From Bacteroidota bacterium (GTDB lineage Bacteria > Bacteroidota > Bacteroidia > Cytophagales > Cyclobacteriaceae), in contig JAEYWY010000017.1 of the NCBI GenBank assembly GCA_023428695.1, positions 248,001 through 312,000 on the forward strand: a stretch of DNA of 64,000 nucleotides. Reading direction: 5' to 3'. Below, in pieces: positions 45,443-55,040 of this stretch; position 1 is the stretch's first letter, and the number at the start of each line of letters is the position of its first letter. The translations under genes and the position numbers were made by a program. The notes beneath the pieces are model-generated. The model made no database searches. It was not told the DNA's origin and saw only the letters and a list, made by a program, of their open reading frames with translations.

Positions 45443-46228
45443 CTAAAGTGTACCGGTCCGGCCTCCGTCCACGGGAACGTTAATTCCATTGATATAGCCC
45501 GCCGCAGGTGATGCGAGGAACGCAATTGCTGCCGCTACTTCTGAGGGGTCCGCTATCCTTCCGGCAGGAATCTCACGCGTCACATTTTGTTTCTCCTCTT
45601 CAAACGAAATCCCTTTCTTTTCGGCGTTGCGGGCGATGATTTGCTCAAGCCTGCCCGTCATTGTTGCACCTGGCAGCACATTGTTTACGGTGATTCCATA
45701 GGGGGCGAGTTCGAACGACAACGTCTTCGACCAGTTTGCTACGGCGCCCCGAATTGTATTGGAAACACCGAGTCCGCGGAGTGGAATTTTTACAGATGTC
45801 GAAATGATGTTCACGATCCGCCCCCAGCGCCGTACTTTCATTTGCGGCACTACCGCCTGGGTCAGGATTTGATTGGCAATGAGGTGAGCTGTGAATGCCT
45901 GTACGTAGGACTCAGGATCAGCGTCAAGCGCCGGACCTGGTGCGGGACCTCCCGAATTATTGACCAATATGTCAACGGCATTGGTGGCTGCGAATTCCCG
46001 GAAGTACTGCTGCCATGTCTCCGGTTTAGAAGAATCCGCAACAAAGTAGCCGTGTTTTATTCCGTCGACCACAGGTAATTCGCGAAGCGTATCGACCAGC
46101 TTCTGTTCATTTCTCGAAACAAGCGTTATTCGCGCGCCCAATTTCGCGAGTTCAATTGCCGCTGCCTTCCCAATGCCCTGCGTGCTGCCGCAGACAACAG
46201 CATGTTTTCCATTCAGATTTAACTCCAT
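45443..46228 (-). CDS. Atypical SDR-family oxidoreductase lacking YxxxK
   Basis: 261 residues. The Rossmann motif GSTQGIGKA (14-22) and NNSGGP (90-95) are normal SDR features, and NIISTS (140-145) holds the usual Ser. Where classical SDRs have YxxxK, this protein has SNTIR (156-160), then WSKTLSFELAPYGITVNNVLPG. An SNxxR subgroup exists in which Tyr and Lys are both replaced; its reaction is not well defined. It sits 3 nt ahead of the ALDH gene and divergent from the kynurenine genes, so a pathway role is likely but unproven. Confidence 0.9.
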   Translation of the reverse strand: MELNLNGKHAVVCGSTQGIGKAAAIELAKLGARITLVSRNEQKLVDTLRELPVVDGIKHGYFVADSSKPETWQQYFREFAATNAVDILVNNSGGPAPGPALDADPESYVQAFTAHLIANQILTQAVVPQMKVRRWGRIVNIISTSVKIPLRGLGVSNTIRGAVANWSKTLSFELAPYGITVNNVLPGATMTGRLEQIIARNAEKKGISFEEEKQNVTREIPAGRIADPSEVAAAIAFLASPAAGYINGINVPVDGGRTGTL

Positions 46229-46265
46229 ATAACAGGCTAAGTATGTAAATATAATCGCAATCTAT

Positions 46266-46273
46266 TAGTTTTG
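46266..46273 (+). promoter_or_regulatory. Putative -7 element for the kynurenine operon
   Basis: TAGTTTTG matches TAnnTTTG, 53 nt before the ATG at 46327, within the 98-bp divergent region shared with the SDR gene. Confidence 0.5.
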
Positions 46274-46326
46274 ACGACTGCGACCCGGCATTCCGGACCG
46301 CGTTCTTTCACACAACGATCACAGCC

Positions 46327-46857
46327 ATGGCGATAAAAAGACCATTTAACCTGAAGCAGTGGATTAACGACAACCGTGATATCCTGAAGCCCCCGGTTGG
46401 AAACAAGAATTTGTATGCAGATGCCGGAGACTACATCGTAATGATTGTTGGCGGCCCGAATGCACGGAAGGATTTCCATTATAATGAAACCGAGGAATTG
46501 TTTTATCAGCTTGAAGGCGACATTAACGTCTGCATTCAGGAAGACGGCAAACCTGTGAATATTCCGATTCGCGAAGGCGAAATGTTTTTGCTTCCCGCAC
46601 GTGTTCCGCACCGCCCGGAGCGCCCCGCAAATACTATCGGGCTTGTAATCGAAACAAAACGCCCCGAACAGGAAATCGAAGACGGGCTCATATGGTTCTG
46701 CGAAAAATGCAACAACAAACTCCACGAATACCGGTTTCACCTCGACAACATTGAAAAGGACTTTCTTCCGAGGTTCAGCGAATTCTATGGTTCAAAAGAA
46801 CTGCGCACCTGTTCAAAATGCGGCGCCGTCATGGAAGCCGATCCAAGATTTGTGTAA
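46327..46857 (+). CDS. nbaC: 3-Hydroxyanthranilate 3,4-dioxygenase
   Basis: A 176-residue cupin that opens the ring of 3-hydroxyanthranilate to 2-amino-3-carboxymuconate semialdehyde. The Fe(II) ligands H51, E57 and H95 are present (HYNETEELFYQLEGD, ARVPHRPERP), at the same numbering as in the well-studied Cupriavidus enzyme; R47 and R99 are also kept. A C-terminal rubredoxin-like iron site is formed by CEKC and CSKC. The product can go to quinolinate/NAD or be degraded further. It starts an operon of HAO, an MGMT gene, kynU and kmo. Confidence 0.97.
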   Translation: MAIKRPFNLKQWINDNRDILKPPVGNKNLYADAGDYIVMIVGGPNARKDFHYNETEELFYQLEGDINVCIQEDGKPVNIPIREGEMFLLPARVPHRPERPANTIGLVIETKRPEQEIEDGLIWFCEKCNNKLHEYRFHLDNIEKDFLPRFSEFYGSKELRTCSKCGAVMEADPRFV

Positions 46858-46860
46858 ATC

Positions 46861-47337
46861 ATGCGAGGAAGAGGATATTACGTTTCTCCTGTTGGTGAAC
46901 TGATGATCCTTTCATCGGATGATGCAATTACCCACGTGTTATTCAATCATGAAGAACGCGGCGAGGAAGTCAGAACCGCAGTAATCGACCAATGTATCGG
47001 GGAACTTGACGAATACTTCAAGAAGGGACGAAAGTTTTTCAACGTAGAACTTCGCGCCGACGGAACCGACTTTCAAAAGCGCGTGTGGGCGGAACTCCTG
47101 ACAATTCCTTTTGGAAAGACGATTTCGTACGAAGAGCTCGCATTGCGTCTTGGTGACATCAAATCGATACGCGCCGCAGGAGTCGCGAACAGTGTGAATC
47201 CCATTGCAATCATTATTCCCTGCCATCGTGTAATCGGAAAAAATGGCGACCTCACAGGTTACGCGGGCGGAATTGAAAACAAACAATGGTTATTGCATCA
47301 TGAAGGTTCGCTGATGCGCCAGCTTAGTTTATTTTGA
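46861..47337 (+). CDS. ogt: Methylated-DNA--protein-cysteine methyltransferase (Ogt/MGMT)
   Basis: A 158-residue suicide repair protein that takes O6-alkyl groups from guanine onto its cysteine. The active-site motif IPCHRVIGKNGDLTGYAGG is intact, and the DNA-binding helix segment ISYEELALRLGDIKSIRAAGVANSVNP precedes it. Oddly, it lies inside the kynurenine operon (3 nt after HAO, 12 nt before kynU), with no clear functional link. The spacing argues for cotranscription. Confidence 0.95.
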   Translation: MRGRGYYVSPVGELMILSSDDAITHVLFNHEERGEEVRTAVIDQCIGELDEYFKKGRKFFNVELRADGTDFQKRVWAELLTIPFGKTISYEELALRLGDIKSIRAAGVANSVNPIAIIIPCHRVIGKNGDLTGYAGGIENKQWLLHHEGSLMRQLSLF

Positions 47338-47349
47338 GAAACGCAGTTC

Positions 47350-48627
47350 ATGAAAGCAATAAAATTTGAAAACTCCCTCCGCTTTGCGCGGCAGTCGGAC
47401 CGAAACGACCCCTTACGAGAATTCCGAAACCACTATCACATTCCTACGGCCAACGGAAAGAAAGCAATTTACTTCATTGGAAACTCACTTGGATTGCAGC
47501 CAAAAAGTACGAAGTCTATCATACAGGAAGAACTCCATGATTGGGCAACGCTTGCTGGTGAAGGTCATTTACATGCGCGGCGGCCCTGGCTTTACTACCA
47601 TAAACTCAGCAAAAAATACCTCGCAGGAATCACTGGCGCGAAACCATCCGAGGTCGTCGCAATGAACCAGCTTACTGTCAATCTTCATTTAATGATGGTG
47701 TCGTTCTATCGTCCGACCAAAGAGCGAAATAAGATCATTACAGAAGCAGGCGCATTTAGTTCGGATCAATATGCTATTGAATCGCAATTAAGATACCACG
47801 GCATTAATCCAACGGAAGGACTGGTGGAAGTTGGTCCCCGAGAAGGTGAATACACAATTCGGACGGAAGACATTGTCTCAACGATTGAAAAACACCGCGA
47901 TTCGGTTGCACTCGTTCTCATTGGAGGCGTTCAATACTACACGGGTCAGTTCTTCAATCTGAAAAAAATCACAGAGGCGGCACATATTGCCGGGGCGATT
48001 GCCGGATTTGATCTTGCGCATGCCGTTGGAAACGTTCCGCTTAACCTGCATGACGATGACATTGATTTTGCTGTGTGGTGTTCATACAAATACCTTAACA
48101 GCGGACCAGGCGCATTAGCCGGAGCGTTCGTTCACGAAAGGCATGCAAACAATTTTGCACTTCCGCGTTTCGCAGGTTGGTGGGGACACAATGAAGAAGA
48201 ACGCTTCCAGATGCAAAAGGGGTTCAAACCCATGAGCGGCGTCGACGGCTGGCAATTATCAAACGTGCCGATCCTTCAGGCCGCCGCCCATCTCGCCGCG
48301 CTTGAGCTTTTCAAAAAAGCCGGAATGAAAAACCTTCGAAAGAAGAGTGTTACCCTCACAGGATACCTCTACTTTCTCTTGAAACAAATGGATCCGGCAG
48401 GAGAACGGTTTTCTATCGTTACTCCCGAAATCCCGGAAGAGCGCGGCTGTCAGCTTTCGTTGTTCATAAAGAGTAATGGAAAGACCGTCTTCAATAAGCT
48501 GATCAAAGCCGGAGTAATCGCAGACTGGCGTGAACCCAATGTAATTCGCGTCGCACCGACTCCGATGTATAACACCTTTGAAGAAGTGTTTCGTTTTTGT
48601 GAGATTTTCAACAAGCTTGTTGGATGA
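47350..48627 (+). CDS. kynU: Kynureninase
   Basis: A 425-residue PLP enzyme that splits (3-hydroxy)kynurenine into (3-hydroxy)anthranilate and alanine. Typical features are FIGNSLGLQPKS near the N-terminus, GVQYYTGQFFNLKKI, the PLP-phosphate region GFDLAHAVGNVPL and the PLP lysine in WCSYKYLNSGPGALAG. WWGHNEEERFQM and the closing APTPMYNTFEEV complete the set. The gene overlaps kmo by 4 nt (ATGA), showing translational coupling. Confidence 0.97.
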   Translation: MKAIKFENSLRFARQSDRNDPLREFRNHYHIPTANGKKAIYFIGNSLGLQPKSTKSIIQEELHDWATLAGEGHLHARRPWLYYHKLSKKYLAGITGAKPSEVVAMNQLTVNLHLMMVSFYRPTKERNKIITEAGAFSSDQYAIESQLRYHGINPTEGLVEVGPREGEYTIRTEDIVSTIEKHRDSVALVLIGGVQYYTGQFFNLKKITEAAHIAGAIAGFDLAHAVGNVPLNLHDDDIDFAVWCSYKYLNSGPGALAGAFVHERHANNFALPRFAGWWGHNEEERFQMQKGFKPMSGVDGWQLSNVPILQAAAHLAALELFKKAGMKNLRKKSVTLTGYLYFLLKQMDPAGERFSIVTPEIPEERGCQLSLFIKSNGKTVFNKLIKAGVIADWREPNVIRVAPTPMYNTFEEVFRFCEIFNKLVG

Positions 48628-49979
48628 AAGACAAAATTCATATCGCGATCGTCGGCGCGGGACTTGTTGGTTCGTTGGTGGCCCTTTACCTCAGGAAACG
48701 CGGGTACCGGATCACGGTATTCGAGCGGCGTCCCGATCTCCGGAAAGAACGGATAGACGGCGGACGGTCGATCAACCTGGCGCTTAGCGCCCGCGGTCTG
48801 AAAGCCCTTGATGAACACGGACTTGCCGACACCATTCGGCAGATAGCGATACCGATGCATGGACGGATGATGCACGACGTGGCCGGAGCGCTCACATTTC
48901 AGCGTTATGGAAAAGAAGGCGAATTCATCAATTCCGTAAGCCGCTCCGATCTTAACATTGTTTTGATCAACGAAGCCGAAAAAGTGGGTGCGGAATTTTG
49001 TTTTGGCCGACGATGCGTCAATGTTGATCTGAACAAAACAGAGCTCACGGTGACTGAAGGCCCGACGCAGAATGGCACGACCAATCACTTCGATGTGATT
49101 ATCGGCGCTGACGGAGCATTTTCAGCGGTGCGTTCGGCTATGCAAATAACCGACCGGTTCAACTATTCACAACATTATATTGAACACGGTTACAAGGAAC
49201 TTCATATTCCCGCGTCAGCGTCAGGGGAATTTCAACTCGGGAAAAACGCATTGCACATATGGCCACGTGAGAGCTTCATGATGATTGCGTTGCCGAATCC
49301 TGACAAGACGTTCACATGCACATTGTTCCTTCCCTTCAACGGCGGGAATTCGTTTGCCGAACTCCAGACAGAGGCAAAGATCAGCCAGTTTTTCGAAACA
49401 TTTTTTCCCGATGCAACCCGACTGATGCCGACGTTGTTGGAGGATTTCCGGCGGAACGCGACCTCTTCACTTGTTACCATCAAGTGTCATCCCTGGGTTA
49501 TCAACCGTACGTTACTCATCGGGGACGCCGCTCATGCGATAGTTCCATTTTATGGGCAGGGTATGAATGCAGGTTTCGAAGACTGCAGCATTCTTAATAA
49601 AATGCTCGATGATGCAAACGACGACTGGGGAAACGTACTCGGAAAATTTCCGCAGCAACGCAAGCAAAACGCCGACGCGATCGCACAGCTCGCCCTCGAA
49701 AATTTCATTGAAATGCGCGACCATGTCGCCGACGAAAAGTTTCTGCTTCAAAAAAAGATCGAAGCAAAGATTCATGAACTTCATCCCGGTCGATGGATTC
49801 CGCAATATTCGATGGTAACCTTCCGACCCGACATACCCTACGCCAACGCGATGGCTATTGGAAGACGTCAGACCGAAATCATGAATAAAATAATGGCACA
49901 GCCGGATATAGAACGCTCCTGGGAAAATCTGGATTTCGGCGCAATCGCAGCGCAACTTGACGACAAAGCAACATCATGA
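48624..49979 (+). CDS. kmo: Kynurenine 3-monooxygenase
   Basis: A 451-residue FAD monooxygenase that hydroxylates L-kynurenine. The FAD motif GAGLVGSLVALYLRKRGY is at about residues 9-26, with INLALSARGLKALDEHGL and the DG/GD motif GDAAHAIVPFYGQGMNAGFEDC. The C-terminal region (FRPDIPYANAMAIGR) is conserved but has no strong membrane anchor. It ends the kynurenine operon and overlaps the convergent lytic transglycosylase gene by 6 nt. Confidence 0.96.
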   Translation: MKDKIHIAIVGAGLVGSLVALYLRKRGYRITVFERRPDLRKERIDGGRSINLALSARGLKALDEHGLADTIRQIAIPMHGRMMHDVAGALTFQRYGKEGEFINSVSRSDLNIVLINEAEKVGAEFCFGRRCVNVDLNKTELTVTEGPTQNGTTNHFDVIIGADGAFSAVRSAMQITDRFNYSQHYIEHGYKELHIPASASGEFQLGKNALHIWPRESFMMIALPNPDKTFTCTLFLPFNGGNSFAELQTEAKISQFFETFFPDATRLMPTLLEDFRRNATSSLVTIKCHPWVINRTLLIGDAAHAIVPFYGQGMNAGFEDCSILNKMLDDANDDWGNVLGKFPQQRKQNADAIAQLALENFIEMRDHVADEKFLLQKKIEAKIHELHPGRWIPQYSMVTFRPDIPYANAMAIGRRQTEIMNKIMAQPDIERSWENLDFGAIAAQLDDKATS

Positions 49980-51407
49980 ATCGATGTGCAGGCGATACTG
50001 CTCATATCGATGCATGATTTCTTTAATGTAATTGATCGGTTCTTCGCATTTGCAGTATCCAACAGAAACAACGGGATCACGGTAGTATTTCGGATCTGAT
50101 TTTTTTTGCAGCCACGCTTCTACATTACCCTTCCACTTTGTCGGATCGCCACCGTACTTTTCGGTGAGCCGATAGGCATCAATGATGTGTGAAAGTCCGG
50201 CATTGTAAGATGCCAGAATGTAATTGAGTCGCTCCGCCTTATCCGGTATTTTCTTCGACCAGTATTTGTCGAGATAAAGCAAATATCCAACGCCGGCTTT
50301 AAGACTCTGGCGCGGATCGTTCAGGTCGGTGGCGCCAAAACGTTTGGCCGTCTCGGGCATAAGCTGCATGAGTCCACGCGCGCCGGCCCACGACACTCCC
50401 GACGGCATAAAATGCGACTCCTGGTAGATCAACGACGCCAACAAACGCCAGTCCCAGCCCAGTTGAGCAGCGCCTTCGCGAATCAGGTCGTCGTACGGTG
50501 AAAGCTGTCTTCCGCCAAGTGAGGAATAGTCGCTTTTCAATCGCATAAGCGAAGTCCTCGGACTCTTGTAATAGCGGTTGTAAATCACCATGAATGTCGC
50601 TTCCTTTTTTACTCTGGTCAACCATTCATTGATCGCTCCTTCCAGTTCAACGGAATTCTGGCGTACCGCCCAGGCTACTTGTCTTGGCAGACTCACTACT
50701 GTTCCGACATGCAGATTGTCATAGTACGCAGCGTTCACCTGTGCGATGGTGTGATCGGCAATCGTGTAGTCAATCTCACTCAGGGCTACTTTTCGAATCA
50801 ACGCTTCCGACTCAACGGAAACGGAATCCTCGGAGATAATAAAATCCGCCCCCGTTTCTTCAGCGAGATGCTTTAATCTGAGCGCGTGTCCTGTTCCTGG
50901 TATCACATACACCTTCTTGCCTGCAAGATCACTCACATCGAGTATCAGGCTGTCATTCAACTGGCGATAGCTCATCGTTCGCCACTGCGCGGGCTTTCGC
51001 TGAACCAAGACCTGATACGTATTGTACTGCGGTTTTGTAAACCTGACGATGTCTTTTCTTTCTTTGTTGATTGTCAGCGGAAATGCAAGAATGTCGCCTT
51101 CACCGCGATTAAGTTGTTCGATCGCCTGTTCGATTCCGGAGGTGACGCGGATCTTCAGTGTAACACCGAGGTCTTTTGCAAGCAGATTGAGCAACTCATA
51201 TTCGTACCCCATAGGTACCCCCTTGTAGATGAAGTAGCTGACAGAATTATTATCTACGAGCGCTGTGATGTATCCCCTGCTTTTGATTTCCCCGAGGTCG
51301 ATATCTACTTCAGGTGAAGTTGAAAGACGAGTTTGGGTGGGACTATCGCACGAAAGGCCAGCAAAAAACAGGAAAATTCCAAGAAATGTCGTCCGGACAC
51401 AATGCAT
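49974..51407 (-). CDS. MltF-like lytic transglycosylase lipoprotein
   Basis: 477 residues from ATG 51407, which gives a lipoprotein signal (MHCVRTTFLGIFLFFAGLSC). A bacterial extracellular solute-binding (SBP_bac_3-like) domain lies at about 50-290 (YFIYKGVPMGYEYELLNLLAKDLG). A C-terminal SLT domain at about 310-470 carries the catalytic Glu in SLIYQESHF and ARGLMQLMPETAKRFG. This is the MltF arrangement, where the sensor domain regulates peptidoglycan cleavage. An extended frame to GTG 51437 gives a poorer signal. Confidence 0.93.
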   Translation of the reverse strand: MHCVRTTFLGIFLFFAGLSCDSPTQTRLSTSPEVDIDLGEIKSRGYITALVDNNSVSYFIYKGVPMGYEYELLNLLAKDLGVTLKIRVTSGIEQAIEQLNRGEGDILAFPLTINKERKDIVRFTKPQYNTYQVLVQRKPAQWRTMSYRQLNDSLILDVSDLAGKKVYVIPGTGHALRLKHLAEETGADFIISEDSVSVESEALIRKVALSEIDYTIADHTIAQVNAAYYDNLHVGTVVSLPRQVAWAVRQNSVELEGAINEWLTRVKKEATFMVIYNRYYKSPRTSLMRLKSDYSSLGGRQLSPYDDLIREGAAQLGWDWRLLASLIYQESHFMPSGVSWAGARGLMQLMPETAKRFGATDLNDPRQSLKAGVGYLLYLDKYWSKKIPDKAERLNYILASYNAGLSHIIDAYRLTEKYGGDPTKWKGNVEAWLQKKSDPKYYRDPVVSVGYCKCEEPINYIKEIMHRYEQYRLHIDS

Positions 51408-51441
51408 AGCAGGTTTGAAAATAGCGATTCCGGACACAAAT

Positions 51442-51471
51442 AAAAAGGGGCTCCCGACGGAGCCCCTTTTT
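51442..51471 (-). terminator. Intrinsic terminator after the TonB receptor gene
   Basis: Leftward: A5-GGGGCTCC, 4-nt loop, GGAGCCCC-T5 (51442-51471), a perfect 13-bp hairpin counting the A/T tracts. It lies between the receptor stop and the MltF-like gene start. Confidence 0.93.
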
Positions 51472-51490
51472 GCATGACTGCAACAATTTC

Positions 51491-54400
51491 CTAGTTAAAA
51501 ATGTAACGAAGACCAAACTGCATATACCAGGTCGACGTGATGGAATTGTTATCACGGAATGTTTCGGTAACCGGTCTACCACGATCGGTCTGCAGGCGGA
51601 AAGTGGGAACCACACCACCACCCGGAACCAGTGCATTCTGGTTGGTCGGCACGAGGATCGAACTTGCATTCACCTGATCAAATGCACCCCAGTCCTTGCT
51701 CAACATGTTTCCGAAGTTGATGATATCGATCGTAAACTGCAGCGTGTTGCGTTTGCCACCAAGATCAGTGAAGATATCCTGAATGAATTTGATATCAAGC
51801 TGATTTCTCCACGGCATTTTGGCGCCGTTTCTTTCAGCGTACCTGCCTTTGTTTTCGCTCAGATACTCATCCTGTGCGACGTACTCGAAGAACAAATCGC
51901 TTTGCTCCTGCGCAGTGACAACGTTAGGATTATCGACTGTGCCATAGTTATAGTCAGTAAACGTGATCTCACTGGCGTCACGAGGAATGTAAATCAGATC
52001 GTTGTTTTGTCCGTCACGGTTGAGGTCACCGCCATATGTGTAAGAGAACCTGCCTTGTACGGATCCTTCAAAGAATGCTGATATCTGCGTACCGAGGTGT
52101 TTCAGGTATTCTTTTCTGAAAGTCAGACCTGCTACTACCCTGCTCGGAACGACGTAACCGGCGTAACCGAGTTCAGGGGAATTGGGATTACCTGCAACAG
52201 GAGTCAATGACCAGGTGTTGAGTAACTGGTCGCCAACACCATCGTACGGTACTTTAGACTGGCTCAGCGTATAGGAGATAAAGCCACTGAAGTTCTCGCC
52301 GAACTGGCGCTCGAGTCTCGCGGTGGCCGACACATAGTGACCACCGTCCGTGTTATCCAGGAAGATCGCGTTCAGCGAACCGGTCGCACCGGGCACGTTA
52401 GGCTGACCACCGCTTAACGGATTTACCCACTTGTCAGCTCCATTCGAAGGATAGATCGGGCGATTGTCAGGGTAGCCATCCACGTTGAGTGGCTGGGGAT
52501 CAACCAGGTTGACGTTGCGGCCAAGGGCAACGTTAAGGTCCTTGTTATAAATCAACTCAAACGATCCAACAAATCCGAACGGAAGTTTCGCATCAACAGC
52601 GATGTTGGATTTCCATGTTTGCGGGAATCTAAAATCAGGGTGAATCGCACTTACGTTGGAAGGAATAGCTGTTCCTGCTTCTGGAGGCGTCAGAGGGAGA
52701 TATGCTTTCGGATCTTTGTTAAACGGACCGGGTGTGTTATCCTTGCCGCTGTATGTCTGCGTAAATTGGAGCAGACCAGCATCTCCGGATTGAGCCACGA
52801 TCCATACAGTTGGAACGCGGCCGGTAAAGATACCGGTACCACCTCGCAATTGAACGGTACGATCACCTTTCACATCATAGTTGAAACCGATACGCGGAGA
52901 GATCATCACCTTGGTATCAGGCATTACACCGGTATCGAATTTTTCACCATCGGCGAATGTAAGACCAGCAAGGAGTGGATGCGTCCTGATTTCGGGTACA
53001 TCCGGGAACGTAGGAAGATCCAGACGCAAACCAACTGTCAGTCGGAATTTTTCTGAAAGAGCCATTTCATCCTGACCATACACTGAATATTGTCTGAAGC
53101 CTACTTTCGGGAAGGCTTGTTGATATCCGGGGGTCAGCGGGTAAGTGATTGCATAGTTGCTCGGATTCTCACCATTTATAAAATCATCCCATGAGTCAAA
53201 TACGTAGAATCCCGTACCAAAACGCTGGAACCCGTTCTTCGTATTCTGAAGATCAAGCTGAACACCAGCTGTGAAGTTGTGGATGCCTGAGTTCCACGTT
53301 ACGAAATCAACAAACGAATAGGATTCAACATCACGAAGGTTTCCATATGAGAAAAGTTCATAACCAAATGACGTGAACGGTGTACCGTCCTGAAGAATAT
53401 CCACGAACGGGAATTCCTGGCTATCCGTACTCCTCGGGTCGTTTTGATTAGTGTACGTCGCACGGAACGTATTTGCGAACCTGTTGGCAAACAATGAGTT
53501 CACTTCAAGTGCAAGTGAATAGAAGTTTTGCTCCTGATAGTAGTTCGCATTCTTGAACCACAATGCATTTATGTTTTGACGACCTGCACCAGTCGGATAG
53601 TTAGCTCTTCCCGAACCGGAGATCGATGAGCTTGCAAACGAAGGGCTCTTGCTTTCCACCTGGCTATAGCGCAGGCTCAGCCTGTGGTTGTTGTTTATGT
53701 TCCAGTCGAGGCGTCCCGTCAACTTTGTGTTTTCACTTTCGAAGTCGTAATTGTCGAATGGACCTGTATCATAACCATGCGTGTTACGAAGGTAATCGCT
53801 GATTGCCGTGAGTTCGGCAGCAGTCGGTCTCGTAACATTCGGATCGCTGCCGTAAGGACGTTCCGGTGTAGCCGCAAAGTTTTGCTGACCAGGTCGGATT
53901 GTTTTTGTTTGCTCGGCGTTTACGAAAAAGAACAGTTTGTTCTTGAGGATCGGACCACCGATACGCACGCCATAAGTATTTTCCTCCAGGCGTTGGAGGG
54001 TAAGACGGTCGTTGTCACGAACCCTGTCGCCTTGTTGTTTGTCACTTCTGAAAAACCAATACGCCGAACCTGAGAAGGAGTTTGTTCCGGCGCGGGTCAC
54101 AGCGTTGATCGCACTACCGATGAAGTTTGACTGACGAACATCGTAAGGAGTAATGTTAACTGAAATTTCTTCGAGTGCGTCCAGTGAAATCGGTGACCCG
54201 CCTGCAGGAAGGTTCGTTCCGATACCGAATGTATTGTTGAAATCGGATCCATCCACTGTAATATAATTCTGGCGATAGTTACCACCACCGACAGCACCAT
54301 TGCTTGTAGATGTTGCCTGCGGCGTAAAGCGGGTCATGTCATTGATACTGCGACTAACCGAAGGCATAGTAAGCAATTCCCCTCTGCCGATGCTTGTTAC

Positions 54401-54805
54401 AGCGCCGGCGCGTTCACTGTTTAGTAAACGATCCTGAGTTGCTGATACGATCACTTCACCGAGTTCGGTTCCCTCTTCCGGCATCGTAACATCTAGCAGG
54501 AAGGCCTCACCAAGTTTCAGTGTGATGTTCTCAAAAGTCTGCGTCTGATATCCAACGAAACTAACGACAACTTTGTACGGACCCCCTACACGCATATTAA
54601 CAATAGTGTAGCGTCCGTTGGGGTTTACCGAAGTACCATATTGAGTACCTGACGGTTCGTGTGTAGCGATGACGTTTGCACCGGGCAGGGAGCTTCCCGA
54701 GGGATCGGAGACAGACCCGGAGAGTGTTGACGTAGTAACACCCTGGGCAAGCAGCGAGGCAGAGACAAGCTGACTTAAGAAAACAACAAGTAGAATTTTC
54801 CTCAT
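51491..54805 (-). CDS. Oar-like TonB-dependent receptor
   Basis: A 1104-residue outer-membrane receptor. The signal peptide (MRKILLVVFLSQLVSASLLAQ) is followed by a carboxypeptidase-regulatory-like domain (about 25-110: LSGSVSDPSGSSLPGANVIAT, NPNGRYTIVNM). The TonB plug lies at about 125-245 (GRGELLTMPSVSRSINDMTRFTPQATS, ITVDGSDFNNTFG) and a large barrel ends LRYIFN. No SusD partner is adjacent, and the plug lacks the RagA/SusC signature, so it fits the OmpA-related (Oar) group rather than SusC. ATG 54805 is used; the longer frame starts with TTG. A -7 element lies 33 nt upstream. Ligand unknown. Confidence 0.93.
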   Translation of the reverse strand: MRKILLVVFLSQLVSASLLAQGVTTSTLSGSVSDPSGSSLPGANVIATHEPSGTQYGTSVNPNGRYTIVNMRVGGPYKVVVSFVGYQTQTFENITLKLGEAFLLDVTMPEEGTELGEVIVSATQDRLLNSERAGAVTSIGRGELLTMPSVSRSINDMTRFTPQATSTSNGAVGGGNYRQNYITVDGSDFNNTFGIGTNLPAGGSPISLDALEEISVNITPYDVRQSNFIGSAINAVTRAGTNSFSGSAYWFFRSDKQQGDRVRDNDRLTLQRLEENTYGVRIGGPILKNKLFFFVNAEQTKTIRPGQQNFAATPERPYGSDPNVTRPTAAELTAISDYLRNTHGYDTGPFDNYDFESENTKLTGRLDWNINNNHRLSLRYSQVESKSPSFASSSISGSGRANYPTGAGRQNINALWFKNANYYQEQNFYSLALEVNSLFANRFANTFRATYTNQNDPRSTDSQEFPFVDILQDGTPFTSFGYELFSYGNLRDVESYSFVDFVTWNSGIHNFTAGVQLDLQNTKNGFQRFGTGFYVFDSWDDFINGENPSNYAITYPLTPGYQQAFPKVGFRQYSVYGQDEMALSEKFRLTVGLRLDLPTFPDVPEIRTHPLLAGLTFADGEKFDTGVMPDTKVMISPRIGFNYDVKGDRTVQLRGGTGIFTGRVPTVWIVAQSGDAGLLQFTQTYSGKDNTPGPFNKDPKAYLPLTPPEAGTAIPSNVSAIHPDFRFPQTWKSNIAVDAKLPFGFVGSFELIYNKDLNVALGRNVNLVDPQPLNVDGYPDNRPIYPSNGADKWVNPLSGGQPNVPGATGSLNAIFLDNTDGGHYVSATARLERQFGENFSGFISYTLSQSKVPYDGVGDQLLNTWSLTPVAGNPNSPELGYAGYVVPSRVVAGLTFRKEYLKHLGTQISAFFEGSVQGRFSYTYGGDLNRDGQNNDLIYIPRDASEITFTDYNYGTVDNPNVVTAQEQSDLFFEYVAQDEYLSENKGRYAERNGAKMPWRNQLDIKFIQDIFTDLGGKRNTLQFTIDIINFGNMLSKDWGAFDQVNASSILVPTNQNALVPGGGVVPTFRLQTDRGRPVTETFRDNNSITSTWYMQFGLRYIFN

Positions 54806-54838
54806 ATAGCTTAAGGTTAGGTATGAATTTGAGCCGGA

Positions 54839-54846
54839 CAAAAATA
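54839..54846 (-). promoter_or_regulatory. Putative -7 element for the TonB receptor gene
   Basis: Reverse-strand TATTTTTG matches TAnnTTTG, 33 nt before ATG 54805. It overlaps the upstream end of the longer frame, favouring the ATG start. Confidence 0.5.
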
Positions 54847-54985
54847 CCTGACTGGCGAGAATTTAGCTTTACTTGATCTTTAAATATTTCTGAAAAGATT
54901 TCACGGAACGTTAATACACAAATCGCAGCTTTCTTCTGGAAAATTGAAACCGTTACAAGGGCATGAATTGCCCTTTTTACAATCG

Positions 54986-55017
54986 TTTGAATTCCAATAT
55001 TGTAAACGCTATGTTTG
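54986..55017 (+). promoter_or_regulatory. Bacteroidota-type promoter for the secreted nuclease/phosphatase-fold gene
   Basis: TTTG at 54986-54989, a 20-nt spacer and TATGTTTG at 55010-55017. It lies 23 nt before ATG 55041 and within the longer frame beginning at 54963, so that earlier start would be outside the transcript. Confidence 0.75.
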
Positions 55018-55040
55018 CACCGACTACTTCATTTACGCAT

